Source: Candidatus Saccharibacteria bacterium CG10_big_fil_rev_8_21_14_0_10_47_8 (GTDB taxonomy: Bacteria > Patescibacteriota > Saccharimonadia > Saccharimonadales > UBA10212). Taken from it: DNA of 8,506 nt. Of this stretch, positions 1-5,420 are shown piece by piece; the first letter of the stretch is position 1, and the number at the start of each line of letters is the position of its first letter. Both the position numbers and the translations under genes were made by a program. The notes beneath the pieces are model-generated. The model was not told the DNA's origin. It saw only the letters and a list, made by a program, of their open reading frames with translations, and did not search any database. The stretch spans positions 1 through 8,506 of the forward strand of contig PFEG01000001.1 in the NCBI GenBank assembly GCA_002793885.1, in the 5' to 3' direction.

Positions 1-844
1 GGGCGAAGGCCTAGGCAATCAGTTTTTGGCCAATATCCGCAGCTGTAACGCCATTTGCCACGTTGTGCGAGCATTTTCGGACCCTAACGTCCAACACGTC
101 GAAACTGTGCCGAATCCCAAAAAAGACATCGAGGTTATCAACACCGAGTTGGTTTTGGCAGATTTACAAACGGTAGAAAATCGTCTGCCCCGCGTTGAGA
201 AAGAGGTTAAGGCTAACCCAAAGCTTAAACCGGTGCTGGATAGCTTGCATGAGATTAAGCTACACCTCGACGATGGCAAACCTGTTTGGACCATAGAGGG
301 TCTAAACCACGAAGCTATCGCCGACCTGCAACTCCTGACTGTCAAACCGGTAATATATGTCTTTAACATCGACGAAGCAACCCTGGCAGAAGCTTTACAG
401 GGTGCCACCCTGAAAAAGGAATTAACGGATATGGTAGCGCCGTCAAAAGCCGTTTTTATCTGTGCCAAATTGGAGAGTGAGCTCCGCGGACTGGACAAGG
501 CAGACCGCAGCGAACTACTGGAAAGTTATGGGCAAAAAGAAAGCGGCCTCGTGCAGCTGATCCATGCTGCCTACGGCACGCTGGGGCTGCAAAGCTATCT
601 GACCGCCGGAGAAAAAGAAGTGCGGGCCTGGACCATAAAAAAAGGCTCGACTGCTCCGCAGGCCGCCGGTGTTATACATACCGATTTTGAACGGGGTTTT
701 ATTGCCGCCCAAGTGGTGGATTATAACGACCTGATAACAGCAGGCTCCGAACAAGCCGCCAAAAGTGCCGGCAAAATCCGCACCGAGGGTAAAACCTATA
801 TCATGCAGCCAGATGATGTAGTGGAGTTTAGATTCAACGTTTAA
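1..844 (+). CDS. ychF: YchF/OLA1-type ribosome-associated ATPase/GTPase, 5' partial
   Basis: The gene is open at the left edge; the frame starts at base 2 with GEGLGNQFLANIR, the stretch that follows the G3 motif in YchF. The first part of the G domain (Walker A, G2, G3) lies outside the window. The G4 position reads NIDE (bases 365-376), the NxxE form that marks the YchF/OLA1 branch, which prefers ATP, in place of NKxD. A charged helical insert follows the G domain start (bases ~150-270). The C-terminal TGS domain ends with HTDFERGFIAA and VEFRFNV, both close to family consensus. YchF proteins bind ribosomes and are linked to stress responses and translation quality control. The TAA stop overlaps the TAA stop of the opposing hydrolase gene. 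The internal TTG at base 26 is not the true start, because homology continues upstream of it. Family assignment is firm. Confidence 0.96.
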   Translation, partial: GEGLGNQFLANIRSCNAICHVVRAFSDPNVQHVETVPNPKKDIEVINTELVLADLQTVENRLPRVEKEVKANPKLKPVLDSLHEIKLHLDDGKPVWTIEGLNHEAIADLQLLTVKPVIYVFNIDEATLAEALQGATLKKELTDMVAPSKAVFICAKLESELRGLDKADRSELLESYGQKESGLVQLIHAAYGTLGLQSYLTAGEKEVRAWTIKKGSTAPQAAGVIHTDFERGFIAAQVVDYNDLITAGSEQAAKSAGKIRTEGKTYIMQPDDVVEFRFNV

Positions 845-1851
845 CTGGCCATATACTGTTGTATTTGGGTGGTTAAAGAGGCAATGTGGCTATAGTCGGC
901 TCCATCGCTAAAAATCACTAAAACATAGACATCACTAACGTAATAAACTATCCCGGCATCGTTATTAACATAGGCTAGCTCACCGGTTTTATCGGCCACC
1001 ACACAGCCCGAACAGCCAGCTGGAATGCCGCTGCGCCTGGTCTGTTGTTTTAATATATTCAAAATATATAGCCGCTGCTGCTCGGTATAAAGACTACCAT
1101 TATAAATCTCCTTGAGAAGCTTGGCGGTATCACCGGTGCTGGACTTGGTGCCAGCATTACTATTTAGCTCAGTATGGGTAAAACCCGCTCCGTTAAGTAC
1201 CCTGTCAGCGTGAGCCCATCCAACGTAACTACCGATAGCCTCGCCGCAAGAGTTATCCGAACGGCCCAACATGGTATTTACGCAGTCCCCTACTGTCTTG
1301 CTGGTACCGTCAACCGATAGATATGTCTGATCAAACTTATCGAGCGGAAGCATCTGAAAAAGCGGATACGTTAAAAACAGCTTATAGATACTAGCCAGGG
1401 GCATTTTAGTATCGGAATCAAGCGAAGCAAATCTTTTATCATTGTCCATGCCCTGCACGGCCATTGACCACTTGTAGGCAGGATGGTTAGCCGCCCAGCT
1501 TTCTAAAATTGTCTGGAGCCCTTTGTCGACTATGGGTGCGGCAGGAGCTGATGGAGATGGTTGGAATTGTTCTACCACTGCTGGCACTTGATCCACTGGT
1601 GCCGGCTCAAGGTTACTACTGGCTGCCTGGGCACTTGGGGTTGGACGTGATACCACCAAGCGGTTAGCTCGCCAATGTATCCCCGAAGTACTTATTGATA
1701 AAACCATAACAAATATAGCCACGGCCAGCAGAGCCTGGCGCGCTGGAAAGTGGTGAGTCGGCAACACTGGCTGGTAGCCGTGCGCAGGAGTATATGTATA
1801 TGAATAAAAATTCATATACTCATTGCGTCCAAACTTTCTAACCTGATCCAT
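841..1851 (-). CDS. Membrane-anchored serine hydrolase, class A beta-lactamase fold
   Basis: This 336-residue protein has a short cytoplasmic N-terminus, one hydrophobic segment (about residues 39-57, no lipobox), a Pro/Ala/Ser-rich linker (about 69-107) and a catalytic domain (about 108-336), so the enzyme should sit outside the membrane. The catalytic motifs are S154-I-Y-K157 (SxxK), S198-D199-N200 (SDN) and K288-T289-G290 (KTG), the class A beta-lactamase/PBP-like set. The omega-loop ExELN signature is only partly kept: ELN is at 228-230, but the position of the deacylating Glu166 appears to be His226, so efficient beta-lactam hydrolysis is doubtful. A cell-wall peptidase role or slow acylation is equally possible. 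Four cysteines (190, 202, 280, 283) lie in the external domain and could form disulfides. ATG 1851 has no clear ribosome binding site; ATG 1815 (residue 13) is an alternative start and lies within a perfect hairpin. The gene follows tlyA by 71 bases and ends against ychF. Confidence 0.88.
   Translation of the reverse strand: MDQVRKFGRNEYMNFYSYTYTPAHGYQPVLPTHHFPARQALLAVAIFVMVLSISTSGIHWRANRLVVSRPTPSAQAASSNLEPAPVDQVPAVVEQFQPSPSAPAAPIVDKGLQTILESWAANHPAYKWSMAVQGMDNDKRFASLDSDTKMPLASIYKLFLTYPLFQMLPLDKFDQTYLSVDGTSKTVGDCVNTMLGRSDNSCGEAIGSYVGWAHADRVLNGAGFTHTELNSNAGTKSSTGDTAKLLKEIYNGSLYTEQQRLYILNILKQQTRRSGIPAGCSGCVVADKTGELAYVNNDAGIVYYVSDVYVLVIFSDGADYSHIASLTTQIQQYMAS
1796..1819 (-). other. Perfect 10-bp inverted repeat with 4-base loop at the 5' end of the hydrolase gene
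   Basis: The arms at 1796-1805 (GTATATGAAT) and 1810-1819 (ATTCATATAC) are exact reverse complements, separated by AAAA. In the mRNA this would form a hairpin about 30 bases after the annotated start, enclosing the alternative start codon at 1815-1813. It overlaps codons for residues 11-19. It may affect translation initiation or simply reflect AT-rich Tyr/Asn/Phe codons. Confidence 0.6.
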
Positions 1852-1874
1852 TTTTAAGTTTTTATTTAATGTTA

Positions 1875-1891
1875 AACCTATTTTTTAGGTT
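1875..1891. other. Small AT-rich inverted repeat in the tlyA-hydrolase gap
   Basis: AACCTA (1875-1880) and TAGGTT (1886-1891) form a 6-bp stem around five T residues (+ strand). On the coding (-) strand no U-run follows, so it is not a convincing intrinsic terminator. No good promoter for the downstream hydrolase gene could be picked out in the 71-base gap. Confidence 0.35.
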
Positions 1892-1922
1892 ACGCTTGTG
1901 ACCAACGAAAATCAATAAAGTT

Positions 1923-2702
1923 TTAAAGGGATAGCTTAGCGCTCATAACCCGCAAAAGATAAAAGCGTTCTAGGTTGCCTTTACTGCCAGCTACCTGGCT
2001 GTCGGCTTTACCAACTATCAAAAAAGTTCTTTTTACCCAAGCTTCAAAGTCTTTCATGATTTTGCGCCTAAGGCTATCATTTTTAACTACTCCCCTGTTA
2101 ATATCAGCTTTTCCGGCTTCAAATTGGGGTTTTAACATAGCTATAATTTGAGTACTAGATTTACTCAACTTGGCAATGGCGAGCAGAACATCGCGAAGGC
2201 TTATAAAGCTTACGTCAATCATTATAATGTCAGGCTTAGTCGAAATACTTATTACACCATCTTTCCCCTGTTTCCAAGGAGCCTCCTTGGAAACTAAGCT
2301 ACGGATGTCGGTTTTTTCGTGTAGTTCCACTCGCGGGTCTGTGCGTAAATTGGGATGCATTTGGTCAGTCCCCACATCTACGGCTATCACCTTTTTAGCA
2401 CCATGTTTTAAGGCGTAGTCGGTAAACCCGCCGGTACTGCTGCCTACATCCAAAACCAACTTATCCTTAAAATCCAAGCCAAGTACCTCAGCGACGCTGG
2501 CCAGTTTTAAACCTGCCCGGCTAACATATTGCTCCTTGACACTCAACAACACTTTGTCATGTTCACCTACAAAATGGCCCGGTTTTAATACAACCTCGCC
2601 ATTAATCTTCACCTTGCCAAGCTTTATATAGCTCTCTGCCTGCGACCGGGTAGCGCATAATTTGCGCACTACCAAAGACGTATCTAGCCGAAATTTGTTC
2701 AC
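1923..2702 (-). CDS. tlyA: TlyA-family rRNA 2'-O-methyltransferase (S4 domain + FtsJ-like)
   Basis: This 259-residue protein has the full TlyA layout. An S4-type RNA-binding domain (about 4-58) leads through YVSRAGLKL (59-67) into a Rossmann methyltransferase with the SAM loop LDVGSSTGGF (84-93), VDVGTDQMHPNLR (108-120), IDVSFISL (162-169), KPQFE (191-195) and KGNLE (241-245). K66, D163, K191 and E245 fit the K-D-K-E tetrad of FtsJ-type 2'-O-methyltransferases. Family members methylate cytidines in 16S and/or 23S rRNA (C1409 and C1920 in mycobacteria); long TlyA proteins tend to do both, but the targets here are inferred. The old name 'haemolysin' is misleading. The GTG start directly follows the TGA stop of the upstream 2H phosphoesterase gene, with GGAG six bases before the start, so translation is probably coupled. 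Confidence 0.95.
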   Translation of the reverse strand: MNKFRLDTSLVVRKLCATRSQAESYIKLGKVKINGEVVLKPGHFVGEHDKVLLSVKEQYVSRAGLKLASVAEVLGLDFKDKLVLDVGSSTGGFTDYALKHGAKKVIAVDVGTDQMHPNLRTDPRVELHEKTDIRSLVSKEAPWKQGKDGVISISTKPDIIMIDVSFISLRDVLLAIAKLSKSSTQIIAMLKPQFEAGKADINRGVVKNDSLRRKIMKDFEAWVKRTFLIVGKADSQVAGSKGNLERFYLLRVMSAKLSL

Positions 2703-3176
2703 TCACTGCTCCAGATGTTCTTTGGCAAGCACCGTTCTTGCCTCTTTAGCCTTTTGCATAACGGCAATATGATCGACAACTAACCTTTGCCCTTTCTGCA
2801 GCGTCGGGTGCTTGGGCTTAATAGTAATGTGTGGAACGTATTCATCTCGAACGTATTTTAGGTGTGACATATCAATACCCCTATGCTCCAGCTCATCCAA
2901 AAGAGCCTTGTGCAGGGCAACTAAGATTTGGACTGGCCGTATAGTGTAAACAGCTACGTTCTGGTTGGGTCCAATTTGCACCCGTTCGGCTATCTTGAAC
3001 GGAAACTGTCTAAAAGTATCCTTAACGGAATGAACGGCATCGACTACGGTTTGTGCATCTGATACAAACGGCGGCACAAGGGTCAGGTGTTGCGGAGAAT
3101 GTGGCGAGCTATCACCGGCCTCACGAGGTTCGGTAAGATAAGCAAGGTAAAAACGTTCTGTGTCGCTCATGATCAT
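2703..3176 (-). CDS. 2H phosphoesterase / 2'-5' RNA ligase superfamily (LigT-like)
   Basis: This 157-residue protein carries the two HxT motifs that define the 2H phosphoesterase superfamily: H30-L-T32 (in QHLTLVPPF) and H116-I-T118 (in VPHITIKP). They lie about 85 residues apart, as expected for two lobes each giving one catalytic His-Thr pair. Relatives hydrolyse cyclic phosphates at RNA ends or make 2'-5' RNA links; the actual substrate cannot be read from the sequence. The start codon overlaps the efp stop (ATGA, 3176-3173), and its own stop abuts the tlyA start. A second ATG two codons downstream (3170) is an alternative. Placement between a translation factor and an rRNA methyltransferase suggests a job in RNA processing, but this is inference. 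Confidence 0.88.
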   Translation of the reverse strand: MIMSDTERFYLAYLTEPREAGDSSPHSPQHLTLVPPFVSDAQTVVDAVHSVKDTFRQFPFKIAERVQIGPNQNVAVYTIRPVQILVALHKALLDELEHRGIDMSHLKYVRDEYVPHITIKPKHPTLQKGQRLVVDHIAVMQKAKEARTVLAKEHLEQ

Positions 3177-3736
3177 TTTTGACGTCCGCGGTAAGTACCG
3201 GTACCCGTGTCAACGGATACAATATCGCCCGATTTAATAAACGCCGGGACTCTAATAACTAAGCCGGTTTCTAGGGTGGCATCTTTTTGGATGGCGCTGC
3301 TTGTATCTCCCTTAACAGCGTTTTCGGTGTATTTTACAAACAAGGCCACGTTTTTAGGCAGTTCTATACCTATTACCCGGCCGTCAAATAACTGGGCTGT
3401 AGCTGGTGAACCTTCCTTTAAGTAACCAGCTTGATCCGCTATATCAGCGGCAGGGACACTAAATTGCTCATAGCTATCGCTGCCCATAAAATAATAATTC
3501 GCGTCGTCAGCGTATAGGTACTGGACGCTACGGCTAGCGACATCGGCGCTATCTACTTGGTCACTGCCATGGAAGGTTTTAGGCAGTACTTTGCCGTCAA
3601 TAAGGCTTTTTATCTTCACCTTAACTGTTGAGCCACCACGCCCCATGACTTTTTGACTATAGTCCAGCACCCGATATGGCACGCCGTCCAGCTGAAAAAT
3701 AGTGCCCTTTTTTAAATTAGTTATCGATAGTGCCAT
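3173..3736 (-). CDS. efp: Translation elongation factor P (EF-P)
   Basis: The 187-residue length and three-domain layout match EF-P: a KOW-like domain I (about 1-63), OB domain II (about 64-127) and C-terminal OB domain III (about 128-187, with VPAFIKSGDIVSVDTGTGTY). EF-P binds between the P and E sites and helps ribosomes form peptide bonds at polyproline stretches. The tip loop, where E. coli EF-P has modified Lys34 (PGKG), reads M31-G-R33-G-G, so the tip residue is Arg. Arg-type EF-P is rhamnosylated by EarP in beta/gamma-proteobacteria; whether this one is modified is unknown. The ATG start is supported by a modest AGGTAAG upstream. The gene starts 9 bases after the 84-codon gene and overlaps the next gene by 4 bases. 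Confidence 0.97.
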   Translation of the reverse strand: MALSITNLKKGTIFQLDGVPYRVLDYSQKVMGRGGSTVKVKIKSLIDGKVLPKTFHGSDQVDSADVASRSVQYLYADDANYYFMGSDSYEQFSVPAADIADQAGYLKEGSPATAQLFDGRVIGIELPKNVALFVKYTENAVKGDTSSAIQKDATLETGLVIRVPAFIKSGDIVSVDTGTGTYRGRQK

Positions 3737-3745
3737 TTTGCTTAC

Positions 3746-4000
3746 CTATTCGAGTAGATCCTCGCAATATTTTAACTCTTTATCCGTTATAACCGATACC
3801 GCTTGTGCCGTATACAAGGCTTCTAAGAATTTCTGCTTGTACTTCTCATTGCCAGCATTTTTTGCGTATTGTACAAACGATAGCCGAAGGTTATTAGTCT
3901 GCATTTCAACCATGCCGGTTACGCCGTTTATACCAGCAATAAATAGCCGCTCCCCAGCAAGACCCTTAATAAAACGTCCCAGCGCGGCTATATCGGCCAT
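3746..4000 (-). CDS. Small uncharacterised protein between rpsR and efp
   Basis: I do not recognise this 84-residue protein. It is probably real: it starts with ATG four bases after the rpsR stop, has AAGG (in CTAAGGCA) just before the start, and ends 9 bases before efp, so it fits the operon without gaps. It has no transmembrane segment and no Cys pair or metal motif. The first half is Gly/hydrophobic (GRFIKGLAGERLFIAGINGVTGMVEM); the second looks helical and charged (NEKYKQKFLEALYTAQAV, DKELKYCEDLLE). Many bacteria have rplI (bL9) after rpsR, but this protein lacks the bL9 N-terminal signature and is too short, so it is not bL9. A ribosome-related role is a guess from position only. Confidence 0.72.
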   Translation of the reverse strand: MADIAALGRFIKGLAGERLFIAGINGVTGMVEMQTNNLRLSFVQYAKNAGNEKYKQKFLEALYTAQAVSVITDKELKYCEDLLE

Positions 4001-4004
4001 TGCC

Positions 4005-4208
4005 TTAGCCGTTGCTTACAAAAGGCAATAAGGCGATGTGCCGGGCGCGCTTGATAGCCCGGGCTAGCTGGCGCTGCTTACTCTCTGTTAAACCAGTCCT
4101 TTTACGCTGCTCGATCTGCCCGTACTGGTTAACATAGCGCTGCAAGGTCTTAAAATCCTTGTAGTCAAAAAATGCTACGTCGGTTCTGTGTTTAAAAATC
4201 TTTGCCAA
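4005..4208 (-). CDS. rpsR: Small ribosomal subunit protein bS18
   Basis: The 67-residue product contains FDYKDFKTLQRYVNQYG, RKRTGLTESKQRQLARAIKRARHIALLPFV, the core of bS18, which pairs with bS6 on the 30S platform. The N-terminal Cys zinc-ribbon residues of some bS18 proteins are absent. The start is TTG (4208-4206), supported by AAGGAG (4215-4220) six bases upstream and by normal family length. It lies downstream of ssb, separated by a 75-base heptamer element. Its TAA stop supplies part of the ribosome binding site (TAAGG) of the following gene, so the two are likely translated together. Confidence 0.96.
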   Translation of the reverse strand: MAKIFKHRTDVAFFDYKDFKTLQRYVNQYGQIEQRKRTGLTESKQRQLARAIKRARHIALLPFVSNG

Positions 4209-4214
4209 AATATT

Positions 4215-4220
4215 CTCCTT
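4215..4220 (-). promoter_or_regulatory. Ribosome binding site deciding the TTG start of rpsR
   Basis: AAGGAG on the - strand lies six bases upstream of TTG 4208-4206. No ATG or GTG in frame gives a normal-length bS18, so this site supports a TTG start. Confidence 0.8.
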
Positions 4221-4232
4221 TTTAGTCGAATT

Positions 4233-4307
4233 AGGTTACAGGTTAGAGGTTGTAGGTTACAGTTTCGGAAAGTCATGCTGTAACCCGTAACCTGTCCACT
4301 GTAACCT
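4233..4307. repeat. 75-base inverted heptamer element, copy A (ssb-rpsR gap)
   Basis: The + strand left arm (4233-4262) is four 7-base units of consensus AGGTTAC (variants AGGTTAG, AGGTTGT) plus AG. After a 15-base centre (4263-4277), the right arm (4278-4307) is the same kind of array in inverted orientation: read on the - strand, its units are AGGTTAC, AGTGGAC, AGGTTAC, GGGTTAC, then AG. In the - strand transcript, the outer nine bases pair perfectly and the inner nine pair with one G-U, giving a long imperfect hairpin. The element begins 4 bases after the ssb stop and ends 12 bases before the rpsR ribosome binding site, filling the whole gap. No U-run follows, so it is not a standard terminator. 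Copy B lies on the other side of ssb. Confidence 0.9.
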
Positions 4308-4311
4308 TTCA

Positions 4312-4806
4312 TTAAAATGGGATGTCATCAAGGTTTATCGGCTTATCGCCAATATCTTCGATGACAACTTCGTCGTCCTTGGCTTTTTTACTAGCCTTTT
4401 TAGTATCGTCTTTGGTGCTGGAAGCTGCCGGCGCATCGCTGCCGCCTGCCGGGGCGCCACCGCCACCACCGCTTGGGCTGCCCAGGAAGGTAACATCGTT
4501 AGCTACTACCTCTACTTTGCTGCGTTTTTGGCCTTCTTGTTCCCAGCTGCGGCTCTGCAGGCGGCCGCTAACTAAGGCCGGGCGGCCCTTGCTAAGATAT
4601 TGCGCTACACGCTCGCCCAAAGGTCCCCAGGCCACTATGTCCACATAGTCTGTGGCTTCTACCCACTCACCGCTGCTGGCGTTTTTATAACTGCGGTTAA
4701 GCGCCAAGCTAAAACTGCAAACACTTTGGCCATTTGGGGTACTCCGCAGCTCCGGGTCGCGGGTCAAATTGCCCATTAAGGTTACTTGGTTAAAACTTCT
4801 TGCCAT
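4312..4806 (-). CDS. ssb: Single-stranded DNA-binding protein (SSB)
   Basis: This 164-residue protein has an N-terminal OB fold (about 1-110) with the SSB patterns FNQVTLMGNLTRDPELR, TDYVDIVAWGPLGERVAQYLSKG and ALVSGRLQSRSW. A Gly/Ala/Ser linker (110-131) and a Lys-rich stretch (132-143) follow, then the acidic tip NLDDIPF, which recruits repair and replication partners. SSB coats single-stranded DNA, normally as a tetramer. The ATG start has a very strong AAGGAGG (4813-4819) six bases away. The gene sits between rpsF and rpsR, a common bacterial arrangement, and is flanked on both sides by the heptamer elements. This may serve to set SSB levels apart from the ribosomal proteins, but that is inference. 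Confidence 0.97.
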   Translation of the reverse strand: MARSFNQVTLMGNLTRDPELRSTPNGQSVCSFSLALNRSYKNASSGEWVEATDYVDIVAWGPLGERVAQYLSKGRPALVSGRLQSRSWEQEGQKRSKVEVVANDVTFLGSPSGGGGGAPAGGSDAPAASSTKDDTKKASKKAKDDEVVIEDIGDKPINLDDIPF

Positions 4807-4829
4807 CTTAATCCTCCTTCGTCGGACTT

Positions 4830-4904
4830 AGGTTACAGATTAGAGGTTGTAGGTTACAGAAGCTAATGAATTTACTGTAACCTGCCCACTGTAACCCGTA
4901 ACCT
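4830..4904. repeat. 75-base inverted heptamer element, copy B (rpsF-ssb gap)
   Basis: Same design and exact size as copy A: left arm 4830-4859, centre 4860-4874 (15 bases), right arm 4875-4904. The left arm differs from copy A at one base in 30 (the second unit is AGATTAG). The centre shares no evident sequence with that of copy A. Read on the - strand, the right arm has units AGGTTAC, GGGTTAC, AGTGGGC, AGGTTAC, then AG, i.e. the units of copy A in a different order. Inner nine bases pair perfectly; the outer nine pair with one G-U. It lies 12 bases after the rpsF stop and 10 bases before the ssb ribosome binding site. Confidence 0.9.
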
Positions 4905-4916
4905 TGTATTTTCATT

Positions 4917-5306
4917 CTACTCTTCTTCCTTAGCATTTTCTTCAGGGGCGTCATCGCGGTCTTGGCGCTCGGCGGCTTTTTTAGCCTTTTCGGCCTTTAG
5001 AGTCTCGGCCTTGGCCATAGCTTTCAAATCCGGGCGGGTTATTAGAAAACGGATAATCTCATCTGTAATATTAAAAACTTGTTCTACTTTGCCGACGTTT
5101 TGCGCAGGTATATCAACTGTGTAAAACACATACACGGCATGGTCAAGTTTTTTGATGGTGTAGGCCAGCTTGCGCTTGCCCCAGTTATCGGTTTTGGTGA
5201 TTTTACCGCCGTTATCGGTGATAATTTTATCTATTTTTTTGCTGGCTTTTTCCATATCTATTTCCAGATCCGGATGGTAAAGCACAGCCACTTCATATTG
5301 GTTCAA
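4917..5306 (-). CDS. rpsF: Small ribosomal subunit protein bS6
   Basis: The product (129 residues from the chosen start) shows the bS6 pattern: NQYEVAVLYHPDLE at the N-terminus, then GGKITKTDNWGKRKLAYTIKKLDHAVYVFYTVDIPA, and TDEIIRFLITRP. A charged Ala/Lys/Glu-rich tail of about 30 residues follows, a type of extension seen in many bS6 proteins. I chose TTG at 5306-5304 because homology begins there and GGAAGGAG (5312-5319) lies five bases upstream. A longer reading from 5336 would translate that ribosome binding site. bS6 binds bS18, encoded two genes downstream. The gene is first in its operon, behind a perfect sigma-70-type promoter. Confidence 0.95.
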   Translation of the reverse strand: MNQYEVAVLYHPDLEIDMEKASKKIDKIITDNGGKITKTDNWGKRKLAYTIKKLDHAVYVFYTVDIPAQNVGKVEQVFNITDEIIRFLITRPDLKAMAKAETLKAEKAKKAAERQDRDDAPEENAKEEE

Positions 5307-5308
5307 AT

Positions 5309-5350
5309 GAACTCCTTCCTTTGGTCGTAAGCCCAAGTACCTAAAGAGTC
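5309..5350 (-). promoter_or_regulatory. Possible rpsF leader hairpin covering the ribosome binding site
   Basis: In the mRNA, GACUC (from 5350-5346) can pair with GAGUUC (5314-5309, one bulged base), which includes the last three bases of the ribosome binding site. Inside it, UUUAGG can pair with CCAAA (one bulge). The structure is short and was found by eye. It could allow feedback control of the operon, but the CCG bulge expected of the known bS6:bS18 leader motif is not seen. Confidence 0.3.
5312..5319 (-). promoter_or_regulatory. Ribosome binding site deciding the TTG start of rpsF
   Basis: GGAAGGAG on the - strand lies five bases before TTG 5306-5304. It excludes the upstream in-frame TTG at 5336, for which no ribosome binding site is seen. 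Confidence 0.85.
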
Positions 5351-5384
5351 GCCTTGAGCTGAAGCTTAACTTTTACTACCAATT

Positions 5385-5413
5385 ATTATAGGTCAGTCAC
5401 CCCTGTTTGTCAA
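5385..5413 (-). promoter_or_regulatory. Perfect sigma-70-type promoter of the rpsF operon
   Basis: On the - strand, TTGACA (5413-5408) and TATAAT (5390-5385) are separated by exactly 17 bases, the full consensus. Transcription should start near 5380-5377, giving a leader of about 70 bases before rpsF. The -35 box begins only seven bases after the stop of the preceding 223-codon gene. It probably drives rpsF, ssb, rpsR, the 84-codon gene, efp, the 2H gene and tlyA, as no other clear promoter appears among them. Confidence 0.9.
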
Positions 5414-5420
5414 CCAAAAC

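Noticed and set aside
1875..1893. Third heptamer element near the hydrolase gene
   Set aside because: Only one AGGTTAC unit and an imperfect inverse copy are present, with no heptamer array, so chance is the simpler explanation.
1852..1922. Promoter for the serine hydrolase gene
   Set aside because: The best pair (TTGATT, TAACCT) matches poorly, so it was not annotated; read-through from tlyA is as likely.
4233..4307. Heptamer elements as CRISPR repeats
   Set aside because: There are two inverted arms per site, no array of direct repeats with unique spacers, and no cas genes.
4233..4904. Heptamer elements as intrinsic terminators
   Set aside because: No U-run follows the stems on the transcribed strand, and the gene order implies transcription through both.
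5307..5336. N-terminal extension of bS6 from TTG 5336
   Set aside because: It would translate the strong ribosome binding site at 5312-5319, and bS6 homology starts at the TTG at 5306.
5309..5380. Known bS6:bS18 autoregulatory leader motif
   Set aside because: No CCG bulge in a stem could be found in the leader.
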